From Nitrosospira lacus (GTDB lineage: Bacteria; Pseudomonadota; Gammaproteobacteria; Burkholderiales; Nitrosomonadaceae): a stretch of 64,000 nt of DNA. Positions 38,830 through 47,655 of the stretch are shown piece after piece (the first letter of the stretch is position 1; each line of letters opens with the position of its first letter). Under the pieces are notes generated by a model. The model saw only the letters and a list, made by a program, of their open reading frames with translations, ran no database searches and was not told where the DNA came from. The translations under genes were made by a program, and so were the position numbers. The stretch spans positions 2,017,137 to 2,081,136 of the forward strand of contig NZ_CP021106.3 in assembly GCF_000355765.4 (NCBI RefSeq), in the 5' to 3' direction.

Positions 38830-39396
38830 CTACATCCGTTCGATATATTCGCCGCTGTCAGTATTGATCTTGATTTTTTCACCTTGCAGGACAAATGCCG
38901 GAACCATGACAACAAGTCCCGTCTCCATCGTGGCCGGTTTGTAGGAACTGGTGGCTGTGGCGCCCTTAAGATTGGGTTCGGTGGCGGTAATGGTCAGTAT
39001 TACGCTGGCCGGAAGTTGTACCCCGATGGCGCGATCGTTATGAAAATTGACTTGCACGTCGGTATTCGGCAACAGGTATTCATATTGACTTTCAAGGAAT
39101 TCCTGCGACAGGCTTAATTGTTCGTAGTTTTCCTTATCCATGAAGATATAGTTATCACCTTCCTGGTAGAGATACGTCATGTCACGCGGCTCGACAAATG
39201 CACGTTCCACTTTGTCTTCGGTACGGATGCGCTGATTGGTTTTGGTACCCGCTTCAATGTCTTTCATCTCTACTTGCATGAATGCTCCACCACGGCCTCC
39301 GACATGGACGTGGTAACATTTCAGTACACGCCAGATACGTTTATCCCATTCAATCAGATTGCCGACACGAATTTCTGTTGCAAGTACTTTAGCCAT
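38830..39396 (-). CDS. efp: Translation elongation factor P
   Basis: 188 residues from the ATG at 39396. Three-domain EF-P: MAKVLATEIRVGNLIEWD, GGRGGAFMQVEMKD, and the C-terminal signature VMVPAFVLQGEKIKINTDSG. EF-P binds between P and E sites and relieves stalling at polyproline. The tip loop that carries the modified Lys in E. coli has Arg35 here (VGGRGGAF), so lysylation by EpmA is not expected and modification of Arg (EarP-type) or none is. Divergent from udgB. Confidence 0.96.
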   Translation of the reverse strand: MAKVLATEIRVGNLIEWDKRIWRVLKCYHVHVGGRGGAFMQVEMKDIEAGTKTNQRIRTEDKVERAFVEPRDMTYLYQEGDNYIFMDKENYEQLSLSQEFLESQYEYLLPNTDVQVNFHNDRAIGVQLPASVILTITATEPNLKGATATSSYKPATMETGLVVMVPAFVLQGEKIKINTDSGEYIERM

Positions 39397-39455
39397 TATT
39401 TTTCCAGTGAATCGAAGAGCGCGCATTTTACTATAAAAAACCAATTGGGAAGTCT

Positions 39456-40124
39456 ATGCAATCCACGTTTTCGGCAGATTGCCGTCAGTGCCCGCGGCTG
39501 GCGAATTTTCTGGATGAAATGAAAAGCCGCTATCCCGATTATCACGCTCGTCCCGTGCCGGCTTTTGGCGATGTCGCACCTAAGCTGCTTATCATGGGTC
39601 TGGCGCCTGGCATGCATGGCGCAAACCGCACCGGTAGGCCTTTTACCGGTGATTTTGCGGGAATCTTGTTATATCGGACGCTATATAAATTTGGCTTTGC
39701 CAGCCATGAGGGGTCGGCTTCTGTAAATGACAATTTGCAGCTCATGAATTGCCGTATCACTAATGCAGTGAAATGTCTGCCGCCGCAAAATAAACCGGAG
39801 CCTGGGGAGATCCGTCAATGCAACCGGTATCTCGCGGCTGAAATTAACGATTTCAGGAAAGAAGGAGGTATTGCATTACTCGCTCTCGGGGCTATCGCCC
39901 ATCAGGCAGGATTGATGGCATTGGGGCTCAAGGTCAGGGATTATAAGTTTAGCCATGGGGCCGTCCATGCGCTGCAAGGTGACCTGACACTATATGACAG
40001 CTATCATTGCAGCCGCTACAATACTCAAACCCGGCGCCTGACCGCGGAAATGTTCGAGCGGGTATTTACAGAAATTTGCGCCGGTTTGGCTTCCGATTCA
40101 GCAATTCAGCAGGATCAGGATTAA
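39456..40124 (+). CDS. udgB: Family 5 uracil-DNA glycosylase (UDGb)
   Basis: 222 residues. Motif A GLAPGMHGANRTGRPFTGD is typical of family 5. Cys9 and Cys12 (DCRQCPRL) with Cys in NAVKCLPPQNKP and NCRITN are the candidates for the 4Fe-4S cluster. It excises uracil, and often hypoxanthine or ethenocytosine, from DNA. First gene of a run with a tautomerase (13 bp later) and uvrC, so likely a repair operon. Confidence 0.92.
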   Translation: MQSTFSADCRQCPRLANFLDEMKSRYPDYHARPVPAFGDVAPKLLIMGLAPGMHGANRTGRPFTGDFAGILLYRTLYKFGFASHEGSASVNDNLQLMNCRITNAVKCLPPQNKPEPGEIRQCNRYLAAEINDFRKEGGIALLALGAIAHQAGLMALGLKVRDYKFSHGAVHALQGDLTLYDSYHCSRYNTQTRRLTAEMFERVFTEICAGLASDSAIQQDQD

Positions 40125-40137
40125 ATGGAGACTTTTC

Positions 40138-40326
40138 ATGCCCTATGTAAATATTCGCATTGCCGGCTCGCTCAGCCGCGAGCAGAAGAAAAAGATTGCG
40201 CTGGAGATTACGGACACGCTGGAACGCATTGCCCATAAACCAAAATCTTATACTTATATCGCCTTCGATGAATTGCCTAATGAAAACTGGGCTATCGCAG
40301 GCAATTTGCTGGATGAGGGAGACTGA
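40138..40326 (+). CDS. 4-oxalocrotonate tautomerase-family protein
   Basis: 62 residues, the usual size. After Met removal the N-terminal Pro ([10 protein letters not shown]) is the catalytic base; conserved helix [18 protein letters not shown]. Specific substrate unknown. 13 bp after udgB and 5 bp before uvrC, so co-transcribed. Ribosome site GGAGAC before the ATG. Confidence 0.9.
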   Translation: MPYVNIRIAGSLSREQKKKIALEITDTLERIAHKPKSYTYIAFDELPNENWAIAGNLLDEGD

Positions 40327-40331
40327 TCGCC

Positions 40332-42152
40332 TTGCTGGCAGAGTTCTCTTTCAATGCTAGGGCGTTCTGCTCCAGCCTGCCCTCTCAACCGGGCGTCTAT
40401 CGTATGATGAATGTTGCAGGGCAGGTAATTTATGTAGGTAAGGCAATTGATCTAAAAAAACGCGTTTCCTCTTATTTCCAGAAAACCGGCTTGGGTCCCC
40501 GTACCCAATTGATGGTGTCGCAAATCTCCGGGATTGAGACCACCGTCACACGCTCCGAGGCGGAGGCGCTGCTGCTTGAAAATAATTTAATCAAGACGCT
40601 GACGCCAAAATACAACATACTTTTCCGGGACGATAAATCATATCCATATGTTGTACTGAGCGGGCATCGTTTTCCCCGGCTGGGATTTTACCGCGGGGCG
40701 TTGGATAAAAAGAATCATTATTTTGGCCCTTTCCCCAACGCCGGGATGGTGCGAGAGAGTATTCAACTCTTGCAAAAAGTATTTCGCATTCGTACCTGTG
40801 AAGATAGTGTTTTCAGCAACCGTACGCGACCCTGCCTGCTTTATCAGATCAAACGTTGCAGCGCACCTTGCGTGAATCTGGTTGCTGAGGATGCGTATCG
40901 AGAAGATGCGAGAGATGCGGCACTTTTCCTGCAGGGCAAGCAAACCGAGGTGCTGGAAAGTATTACAAAAAAAATGCGGGAAGCTGCCAATTTCCAGGAA
41001 TATGAGCAAGCTGCATTGTTTCGTGATCAGATTCAATCGCTGAGAAAAATCCGCGAGAAACAATTCGTGGACAGTGGCAGAGCGCTTGATGCGGACGTGG
41101 TTGCCTGTATTGCAGAAAACAACGGGAACGGGAGAGTTTGTGTCAATCTTGCCATGATCAGGGGAGGGCGGCATTTGGGTGATAAGAGTTTTTTTCCGCA
41201 AAATGCGGAAGGATACGACCTGCCCTCGGTAGTGGAGGCTTTTCTGGCTCAGCACTATCTCAATCGAAGTACACCACACCTCATTATCGTGGGTGAAAAA
41301 ATTCAACGGGAAGCATTGCAAACACTGCTCGCCGAACAATCCGGCCGTAAAGTTGCCATTAACTCCAATCCCATCGGCGATCGGCGCATGTGGCTCGATA
41401 TGGCGACAGAAAATGCGCGTCTCGCGCTTGAGCAGATGCTGAGCCGTCAGGCTAGCCAGGAGGAGCGGCTGCAAGCCTTGCAACAGGCCCTGGATATGCC
41501 GGGGCTTGGCCGCATCGAATGTTTTGACGTTAGCCACACTCTGGGTGAAGCCACTATTGCATCCTGCGTGGTTTATGACAACTTCTCTATGCGCGCCAGC
41601 GAATATCGGCGCTACAATATTAATGGCCTCACGCCAGGGGACGACTATGCAGCCATGCGTGACGTTCTATCACATCGCTATCACAAAATCACCGAAGGGG
41701 AGGGCAGACTTCCTGATCTGATTCTGATTGACGGAGGCAAAGGACAGGTGGGAGTGGCGCAGGAGGTGCTGGTTGAACTCGGATTGAACGACGCGAACCT
41801 GCTGGGCGTGGCGAAAGGCGAAGAACGTAAGGCCGGCCTGGAGCAATTGATTTTCCCGGGGAAGCAAAAACCGCTACAATTGCCCAAGGATCATCCCGGG
41901 TTGCATTTGATCCAGCAGATCCGTGATGAGGCCCATCGCTTTGCGATTTATGGTCATCGCGCCAAACTTGGCAAATCGCGTACCAGCTCAAGCCTGGAAC
42001 AGATCAACGGTATCGGAGCCAAGCGCCGTCAAAGCCTGCTGGCACGATTTGGTGGATTGAAGGGGGTGCTGACCGCAAGTATCGAAGAATTGCAGCAGGC
42101 CGACGGAATCAGCCGTGCGCTGGCTGAGAGGATTTACAAGGAATTGCATTGA
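40332..42152 (+). CDS. uvrC: Excinuclease ABC subunit C
   Basis: 606 residues, full length. Order: GIY-YIG nuclease domain ([18 protein letters not shown]), a Cys-containing central part, UVR domain (about 205-240), RNase H-like endonuclease domain ([27 protein letters not shown]), and a C-terminal helix-hairpin-helix ([16 protein letters not shown]). It makes both incisions in nucleotide excision repair with UvrA/B. TTG start five bases after the tautomerase stop. Confidence 0.97.
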   Translation: MLAEFSFNARAFCSSLPSQPGVYRMMNVAGQVIYVGKAIDLKKRVSSYFQKTGLGPRTQLMVSQISGIETTVTRSEAEALLLENNLIKTLTPKYNILFRDDKSYPYVVLSGHRFPRLGFYRGALDKKNHYFGPFPNAGMVRESIQLLQKVFRIRTCEDSVFSNRTRPCLLYQIKRCSAPCVNLVAEDAYREDARDAALFLQGKQTEVLESITKKMREAANFQEYEQAALFRDQIQSLRKIREKQFVDSGRALDADVVACIAENNGNGRVCVNLAMIRGGRHLGDKSFFPQNAEGYDLPSVVEAFLAQHYLNRSTPHLIIVGEKIQREALQTLLAEQSGRKVAINSNPIGDRRMWLDMATENARLALEQMLSRQASQEERLQALQQALDMPGLGRIECFDVSHTLGEATIASCVVYDNFSMRASEYRRYNINGLTPGDDYAAMRDVLSHRYHKITEGEGRLPDLILIDGGKGQVGVAQEVLVELGLNDANLLGVAKGEERKAGLEQLIFPGKQKPLQLPKDHPGLHLIQQIRDEAHRFAIYGHRAKLGKSRTSSSLEQINGIGAKRRQSLLARFGGLKGVLTASIEELQQADGISRALAERIYKELH

Positions 42153-42356
42153 ATCGCGGTCACCTGATTGCTTGCTCATCCTCATGTATTCGGGCGCTTT
42201 TCAGATTGCCTGTTCCATTCGAATCTGGTAGTTGTAGCGAATTCCCTACAAAACACGAAGGTCAAGTGACAAAAAGGATCCTTAGGAGTCATGACGCTGA
42301 CCTGAAAATGAGTGGTCGACCACCGGATTCAGGTTTGATGGCCTATCCTGATCTTT

Positions 42357-42929
42357 ATGCCTTTTAACCTGCCCAATGTGCTTACCTGGCTGCGGATCCT
42401 CGCGATTCCGCTGTTTGTGGGCATTTTCTATTTTCCGCCTTCATGGTTGTCTCAATCCGACCAGAATCTGATTGCCACCATTATCTTTACCGGCGCGGCC
42501 ATCACGGACTGGCTGGATGGTTATCTTGCGCGAGTGCTCAATCAGACCTCGGCCTTTGGCGCGTTTCTTGACCCGGTGGCGGATAAGCTGATGGTGGCGG
42601 CGGCGTTGATTGTGCTGGTTTACTTAAGCAGGCTTGATGCCCTTATTGCCTTCATCATCATTGGCCGTGAAATTACCATTTCAGCCTTGCGTGAATGGAT
42701 GGCGCAAATCGGCAAAGGCAAAAGTATGGCGGTTTCTTTTCTGGGAAAATTAAAAACGGCGTCGCAAATGGTAGCCATCCCGCTGTTGCTATATCACGAA
42801 AAGATAGGTGAAGGCTTCGACCCGCAAGAAATAGGAACATGGCTGATCTATCTGGCTGCCATACTAACCCTGTGGTCAATGGGATACTATCTGAAAGTAG
42901 CGATTCCCCAGGCGTTGAAGCATGGTTGA
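42357..42929 (+). CDS. pgsA: CDP-diacylglycerol-glycerol-3-phosphate phosphatidyltransferase
   Basis: 190 residues, about five membrane segments. The CDP-alcohol phosphotransferase signature DWLDGYLAR...GAFLDPVADKLM is intact (DG-x2-AR-x8-G-x3-D-x3-D). It makes phosphatidylglycerol phosphate in the inner membrane. It follows uvrC, as in E. coli, and is followed by tRNA-Gly and tRNA-Cys. Confidence 0.96.
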   Translation: MPFNLPNVLTWLRILAIPLFVGIFYFPPSWLSQSDQNLIATIIFTGAAITDWLDGYLARVLNQTSAFGAFLDPVADKLMVAAALIVLVYLSRLDALIAFIIIGREITISALREWMAQIGKGKSMAVSFLGKLKTASQMVAIPLLLYHEKIGEGFDPQEIGTWLIYLAAILTLWSMGYYLKVAIPQALKHG

Positions 42930-43008
42930 AATCAGGTTTATCACCTGCGCTGCATTGCCTTTCCTTGACAAAGAAGCCAGCATCCTTATAATGCCAGCAT
43001 TGTTTTTC

Positions 43009-43083
43009 GCGGGAATAGCTCAGTGGTAGAGCACAACCTTGCCAAGGTTGGGGTCGCGAGTTCGAGCCTCGTTTCCCGCTCCA
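43009..43083 (+). tRNA. tRNA-Gly (GCC)
   Basis: Acceptor arms GCGGGAA/TTCCCGC, D arm AGCTCAGTGGTAGAGC, anticodon loop TTGCCAA (GCC), T arm GGTTCGAGCC-like (GAGTTCGAGCCTC), encoded CCA. Part of the pgsA-tRNA block. Confidence 0.97.
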
Positions 43084-43215
43084 GTTTGCAGGGAAAATGG
43101 ATTCTTTTGCAAGAGGCCATGTACATGCATCTAATGCGCCTTTGCTGAATCCGTTTTCCCTTTTCAGTTTTTGCTATTGTATTGTCATGCGACCTCATTC
43201 CTGTGGCGCAACAAT

Positions 43216-43289
43216 GGCGGGGTGGCAGAGTGGTCATGCAGCGGCCTGCAAAGCCGTGGACGCCGGTTCGATTCCGACCCCCGCCTCCA
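43216..43289 (+). tRNA. tRNA-Cys (GCA)
   Basis: Acceptor arms GGCGGGG/CCCCGCC, anticodon loop CTGCAAA (GCA), T arm CCGGTTCGATTCCGA, encoded CCA. In E. coli the Gly-Cys-Leu(UAA) genes are adjacent; here tRNA-Leu(UAA) lies 15 kb further on. Confidence 0.97.
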
Positions 43290-43356
43290 GTTTCATTTCA
43301 TGTGGTGCAAGCATCGGGTTGCGATAAGCCTGAGCTTGGTCGGCAGATCAGCCGTG

Positions 43357-43857
43357 CTAGCGGTTTTCTTGCATCCACTGCCACGGTGGGATAGGGTATT
43401 TTGTTGACCATAACCCCCGCTTGGCGGCACGGGCCTCAGCTTGTAATTTGTAGAGTTCCGGATCTTTCGCGTATCCTTCATATACCCAGGCCATACCGCG
43501 TTTTACTTGTTCCGCATTGACATCCAAACCATTGCATCTAACTCTGGCTAAAGTACGTCCATATTGATCCTTTGTTATTGATGTCAGTTCCGCCTCGATC
43601 CAGAAACAAAGGTCAGAGAGAGATTTTTTTGAACGCTTGGTGTAAGGTTGCTTGCTTTCCGGGGCATCAATTTCAGCCAAGCGCACCCTTACCATTTCCC
43701 CATCGATTACGATGGTAAGCGAATCACCATCAACAATCTGAACCACCTGAGCGCGGATTCCCGGGCCGGGAAGGTCTGCACCTGCCGGAAAGGGCAGAGT
43801 AATAGAGGTGATAAGAGCAAGAGCAACAGTAATGGGTTGCATTTGACTTTTAATCAA
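43357..43857 (-). CDS. Secreted thermonuclease (SNase family)
   Basis: 166 residues. Signal peptide (QPITVALALITSITLPFPAGA), then the SNase fold: VVQIVDGDSLTIVIDG, VRLAEIDAPES, DQYGRTLARV with the catalytic Arg/Glu region, and KRGMAWVYEGYAKD near the end. It degrades DNA or RNA outside the cytoplasm. Its end is 68 bp from tRNA-Cys. Confidence 0.92.
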   Translation of the reverse strand: MIKSQMQPITVALALITSITLPFPAGADLPGPGIRAQVVQIVDGDSLTIVIDGEMVRVRLAEIDAPESKQPYTKRSKKSLSDLCFWIEAELTSITKDQYGRTLARVRCNGLDVNAEQVKRGMAWVYEGYAKDPELYKLQAEARAAKRGLWSTKYPIPPWQWMQENR

Positions 43858-44084
43858 AGCGGCAAACCGAAATCCATGTGAAAAAGTGATACGGCTATTT
43901 TTATTCGCCGCGATAAACGCCTACCGGCTGGGTTGTAGAATGAAGGTATTGCACCCAACATACGGTCAATCATGCACCATCTCGCAATTTTTGATTTCTA
44001 CCTTTAACGCTGCTCACGCAGCGTGTATCTCTTGCTCTTCATGAGATCCACAAGAATATTTTTACTATTATAAATGATTCTTAA

Positions 44085-45245
44085 TTAGACTTTGCTCAGA
44101 TTAGCTTTGGCCACGACTTCGAAAAGCAGGTTGCCCACTTCTTCAGCGTATCTCTCCTGTGTAAATCGACTCTCCGCCCACTTTCTGGCATTGTTCCCAA
44201 GCCTCGCTCTTTCTCCGGGGTTGTCATGCAAATATTGTATCTTATCGGCAAGTTTGGTGTGGTTACCCCATTCATACATGAGGCCGGTTTCCCCATCCTG
44301 AATCAATTCTGACGTTGCTCCTCTGGCACTTCCTATCAGCGCTTTTCCCGTAAGCATGGCTTCAACCGCCACGCGGCCAAAAGCCTCCCATCTGGAACAT
44401 ACTAGCACGACATCTGCTGCCCGTATGAGGGATGCGGGATTTTCCGCATATCCGTGGAACTTGACGTGTTGCTGGAGACCATGATCCACGATTTGCTGAA
44501 GCAGTTTTACCCTGAATCGCTTGCCGCCATCGCCAACTATCAGCAGATGGGCATTCACCCCGCGATGGACAAGTTCTGCAAGCGCGAAAATGGCTTCATC
44601 TTGTCCTTTCCAAGGATGGAGTGATCCGATCATAATGCATTGGAAAAATAAGGTTGCATCAACCAGGCTGCTCGTATGCGCGATTTCCTCAGGCAAGGTG
44701 ACAGACTGGTAAATCACCCGTAGCTTTTCCATGCCCAGGTAGCGCTTATAGTCTTCCTCTACGGATTTCGAGGTGACGATAATCATCTGCGAAAAATGAT
44801 CCATCAAATAGGTTACGCAACGCTTTCCCAAGTCAAATTTCTGGTCAGGATTATGGTATGCGGATTCATGAGAATGCCAAACGTGGGGTCTACGGGCCAA
44901 CCGTGCCGCAAATGCGCCAACGCCGACCACGACCGTATTGGTATAGACAATATCGCAACCCCATCTTTTTATTACACCCGCAATATATATTGCTGTGAGA
45001 AGCGTCTTGAGCGTTCGCCCAATACGATATGGCAACCACTTCGGCCGAGACATCCATACTGGATAAGGAATAATGCGCCATTCCACATTCAGGCTGTCTA
45101 GCTCGGCAAGGAGCGGGCCCTTTTTGGGAACAAGAACCATGCAAATAAAGCCTAGCTTGATCAGGCCTTTTATCAATTCCAGCAGTGCAAGTTCCGCGCC
45201 ATACCGCTCCGCGGAATGAGATATAAAACAAACACGCATTTTCAA
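44085..45245 (-). CDS. Glycosyltransferase, GT4 family
   Basis: 386 residues. GT-B fold with C-terminal GT4 signature: ADVVLVCSRWEAFGRVAVEAM and GATSELIQDGETGLMYEW (the E-x7-E region). N-terminal SERYGAELALLELIKGL fits a typical GT4 start. It probably adds a sugar to a lipid-linked or capsular glycan. No other polysaccharide genes lie in the window except the ATP-grasp gene opposite and the FeeM-like gene. A sigma-54-type promoter at 45538 points to it. Confidence 0.9.
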   Translation of the reverse strand: MKMRVCFISHSAERYGAELALLELIKGLIKLGFICMVLVPKKGPLLAELDSLNVEWRIIPYPVWMSRPKWLPYRIGRTLKTLLTAIYIAGVIKRWGCDIVYTNTVVVGVGAFAARLARRPHVWHSHESAYHNPDQKFDLGKRCVTYLMDHFSQMIIVTSKSVEEDYKRYLGMEKLRVIYQSVTLPEEIAHTSSLVDATLFFQCIMIGSLHPWKGQDEAIFALAELVHRGVNAHLLIVGDGGKRFRVKLLQQIVDHGLQQHVKFHGYAENPASLIRAADVVLVCSRWEAFGRVAVEAMLTGKALIGSARGATSELIQDGETGLMYEWGNHTKLADKIQYLHDNPGERARLGNNARKWAESRFTQERYAEEVGNLLFEVVAKANLSKV

Positions 45246-45379
45246 TCAATCCCTTATAGCGTTGTGGAGTAAATCTTGCAGTAAGCTGTGTCCGATGAAC
45301 ATGAAGAAATCTCTCCATAATAGAGTCCGCATGATTAATACGGTAAGCCATTAGGCACTCAATCTCAGCAGTTTGGTAG

Positions 45380-45395
45380 CTGTAAGAACTTACAG
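45380..45395. promoter_or_regulatory. Palindrome CTGTAA-N4-TTACAG, second copy
   Basis: CTGTAAGAACTTACAG, 7-bp arms. In the divergent region between the glycosyltransferase and ATP-grasp genes. Same design as 16430 and 45561. Confidence 0.55.
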
Positions 45396-45537
45396 TGGAA
45401 ACGTGACGTTCAAGCGATTTCCAGCAAAGCAAGCCAATCAGCCCGCACAGTGACGGGTGCCGTCAGCAACATGGATTGTTTCCTGCGTCTGTAATTGTCG
45501 GTGGAAGTGCGAGCGGGTTTTTAGACCGGTGACATGG

Positions 45538-45553
45538 TGCAACGCAGGTGCCA
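45538..45553 (-). promoter_or_regulatory. Sigma-54-type promoter towards the glycosyltransferase
   Basis: On the minus strand TGGCACCTGCGTTGCA matches TGGCAC-N5-TTGCW exactly with ten bases between GG and GC. It would give a leader of about 280 bases before the glycosyltransferase start at 45245. The palindrome at 45561 lies only 8 bp upstream, closer than usual for an enhancer. Confidence 0.6.
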
Positions 45554-45560
45554 TGGTGGC

Positions 45561-45576
45561 CTGTAATATCTTACAG
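45561..45576. promoter_or_regulatory. Palindrome CTGTAA-N4-TTACAG, third copy
   Basis: CTGTAATATCTTACAG. It shares CTGTAATATCT with a half site at 31514 upstream of the PEP-CTERM gene, and its right flank CTAT with the 16430 copy. Confidence 0.55.
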
Positions 45577-45669
45577 CTATGAATTGAATTGAGAAAATGA
45601 TTTACTGCTCGTTTGAACCATCATGCCGTGATCGAGAGATTGACTTACGGATAAACGGGTAATAAAGCA

Positions 45670-46848
45670 ATGCATAAGCTCGAAGCTCTTTTAATAGGCG
45701 GGTACTGGCCTGAGCTGATGATGGTTATTCTCGCATTATTAACCAGGGCGGGGTTTACTGTAGATGTCATATCCACCAGCGCCTTTCTGAAAAAGAATAA
45801 ATCGATACGAAATTATTTTCTCGCAGATGAGAATGATCTTTTGGTAAAAGCTGCATCAGAAAAAATAAAGCAAGAATACACACTGATTGTTGTGGGAGAT
45901 GACCCCACATTAGGAAAAATATTGAATTCAGATTTGTCTGATGAGGATAAATTAGAGTTACTTCCAGTCCTGTCAAATAAAAACCTTGGTCATATCTTTT
46001 CTAAAATCGGCTTGGCGCGCGTTCTGGATAAAAATGGAATTAACACTCCCGATTATCTTGTTGCGAATAATGAGCAGGAATTAAAAACATCTGCACGAAT
46101 ATTAGGTTATCCAATATTTATCAAGATCGATTCATCCGCCGGTGGATTGGGGATATTTGAATGCCTGGAGGGGAGTGATTTAGAAGGTTTATTAAAAAAA
46201 ATAAAAATATATCCCGTTTTGGTGCAGAAGAAAATAACGGGTGTTGAGGTATCTGTGGAAAGTTTTTACCAAGATGGTCAATTAATTCATTTTGCCTACT
46301 CAATACCGAAAAAATCCAAATATAAATTTGGACCTACTTCGGTTAGGAACTATGTGCAACTTGCCTTTTTGGAAAAAAAAGTTTTTGATGAACTCGGTTT
46401 GCTTGGTAAAGCACTTGGCGCTCATGGTTTTGTAAATATTGGCTGCATGCAGTCCGATCAAGATAAAAAACTATATTTTTTTGAGGCTGATATGAGGCCT
46501 AATTTATGGATCGATCATCCAAAATATTTCGGCGATGACTGGGCTAAAATAATTAACAGACATTTTTCTACCGGTGAAACGATCAAGTATCCTTATCCGT
46601 TGAATTCAGGGTATCCGAAACAAATTCTTATATCGCATTATTCGAGAATGGCATTAATAGATTTAGTTTTAAATCGGCATCAGGTTTGGAACCATCTTCC
46701 TGAGAATTTTTTATATTTGACGTTACATTATAGAATCCGGGCTCAAGTGATATCGATTATGGCAAAATCGTATAGGCTTCTTTTGCCAAAATGGTGCCGG
46801 GTAATTCTTAAGAATGCCTATCATCAATTAAATATTCATTTTAAATGA
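45670..46848 (+). CDS. ATP-grasp enzyme, AT-rich gene
   Basis: 392 residues. Central ATP-grasp fold: LGYPIFIKIDSSAGGLGIFE (nucleotide lid), VQKKITGVEVSVESF, and YFFEADMRPNLWIDHP (metal-binding Glu/Asn region, as in ENxRP). It would ligate a carboxylate to an amine or thiol using ATP; substrate unknown. Base composition is far more AT-rich than the flanks (long A/T runs), a sign of horizontal transfer. Opposite strand to the glycosyltransferase with a shared regulatory gap. Confidence 0.85.
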   Translation: MHKLEALLIGGYWPELMMVILALLTRAGFTVDVISTSAFLKKNKSIRNYFLADENDLLVKAASEKIKQEYTLIVVGDDPTLGKILNSDLSDEDKLELLPVLSNKNLGHIFSKIGLARVLDKNGINTPDYLVANNEQELKTSARILGYPIFIKIDSSAGGLGIFECLEGSDLEGLLKKIKIYPVLVQKKITGVEVSVESFYQDGQLIHFAYSIPKKSKYKFGPTSVRNYVQLAFLEKKVFDELGLLGKALGAHGFVNIGCMQSDQDKKLYFFEADMRPNLWIDHPKYFGDDWAKIINRHFSTGETIKYPYPLNSGYPKQILISHYSRMALIDLVLNRHQVWNHLPENFLYLTLHYRIRAQVISIMAKSYRLLLPKWCRVILKNAYHQLNIHFK

Positions 46849-47067
46849 GATGGTGAATGCAGCTGTATTCCAATCAGCTGAATATCAGGAATATGTCGGA
46901 CGTTTAGCCGAAACAATACTTTTGCATAACATTCCGGGCAGGCTTGCAAACGGAACCAAGTAGGGGGTTGTATCGGACTTGCCCGCCTTCACTATTGCTA
47001 CGCTTGATTTGAGTTGATGTGTTGATTTTTGCGAGATGTATTTGATTGTCGGCGCAATAAGTGCAAT

Positions 47068-47655
47068 TTAAAAATCACTTAGATCTAGCGTCCTATGCAA
47101 TAGGACCGCGTCCACTCCTACACGCTCGCAGCGTTTTGGGCCGGCAATCTGCAGGAATCCGAGCAGGCGTTTTTGCGCCGCAACATGGTTGGGTACGACC
47201 TCGCAGACGAGATCGGTTACATCGTTCATCAGGTGAGCGTAAACATAGACAAAGTGAAACAGCGCACCCATGACCGAGCTTGTCGGCTGGCCAGGCATGA
47301 TGACGAACCTGCATAGTTCCGCTAATTTTCGGCCCGAAAGCCGCATGGCATCCAGTTCATGGGAATACGTTGCATCGCTATATAATCCGTTCGCGGAATC
47401 CAGGCGCATCATTACCGTGCCAATCACCGTGCCGCATAATTCAGCATCGAATACCATATCTGCTGATGTCATGATGTGATCCGCGGAGTAGCCCTTTCTC
47501 AAGTATGATGTTTTTACCAGACACTCTGAGCGATCGAGGGATTCTGCGGTGCTTACGACGTAGGGGCCGAAGGTTGCTTTCATGCGCCTCCCACCCCTCG
47601 GGTCGGGCGTCAGACAAGCATGGCGCAGTTTACAGGATTGATAGTTTGCCTCCAT
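47068..47655 (-). CDS. FeeM-like N-acyl amino acid synthase / GNAT acyltransferase
   Basis: 195 residues from the ATG at 47655, with a very strong ribosome site (GGGGAGGTGAG); the open frame extends to 47793 without better signals. The core LAELCRFVIM, then ALFHFVYVYAHLMNDVTDLV and CEVVPNHVAAQKRLLGF resembles the FeeM/PEP-CTERM-associated acyltransferase family (GNAT fold, acyl-ACP dependent, related to acyl-homoserine-lactone synthases). It may attach a fatty acyl chain to an amino acid. Family call is from pattern memory. Confidence 0.72.
   Translation of the reverse strand: MEANYQSCKLRHACLTPDPRGGRRMKATFGPYVVSTAESLDRSECLVKTSYLRKGYSADHIMTSADMVFDAELCGTVIGTVMMRLDSANGLYSDATYSHELDAMRLSGRKLAELCRFVIMPGQPTSSVMGALFHFVYVYAHLMNDVTDLVCEVVPNHVAAQKRLLGFLQIAGPKRCERVGVDAVLLHRTLDLSDF

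Larger units (their letters stand above)
45246..45669. other. Divergent regulatory region between glycosyltransferase and ATP-grasp genes
   Basis: 424 bp, no gene. It holds two palindromes of the CTGTAA-N4-TTACAG type (45380, 45561) and a sigma-54-type promoter on the minus strand (45538-45553). Confidence 0.65.
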
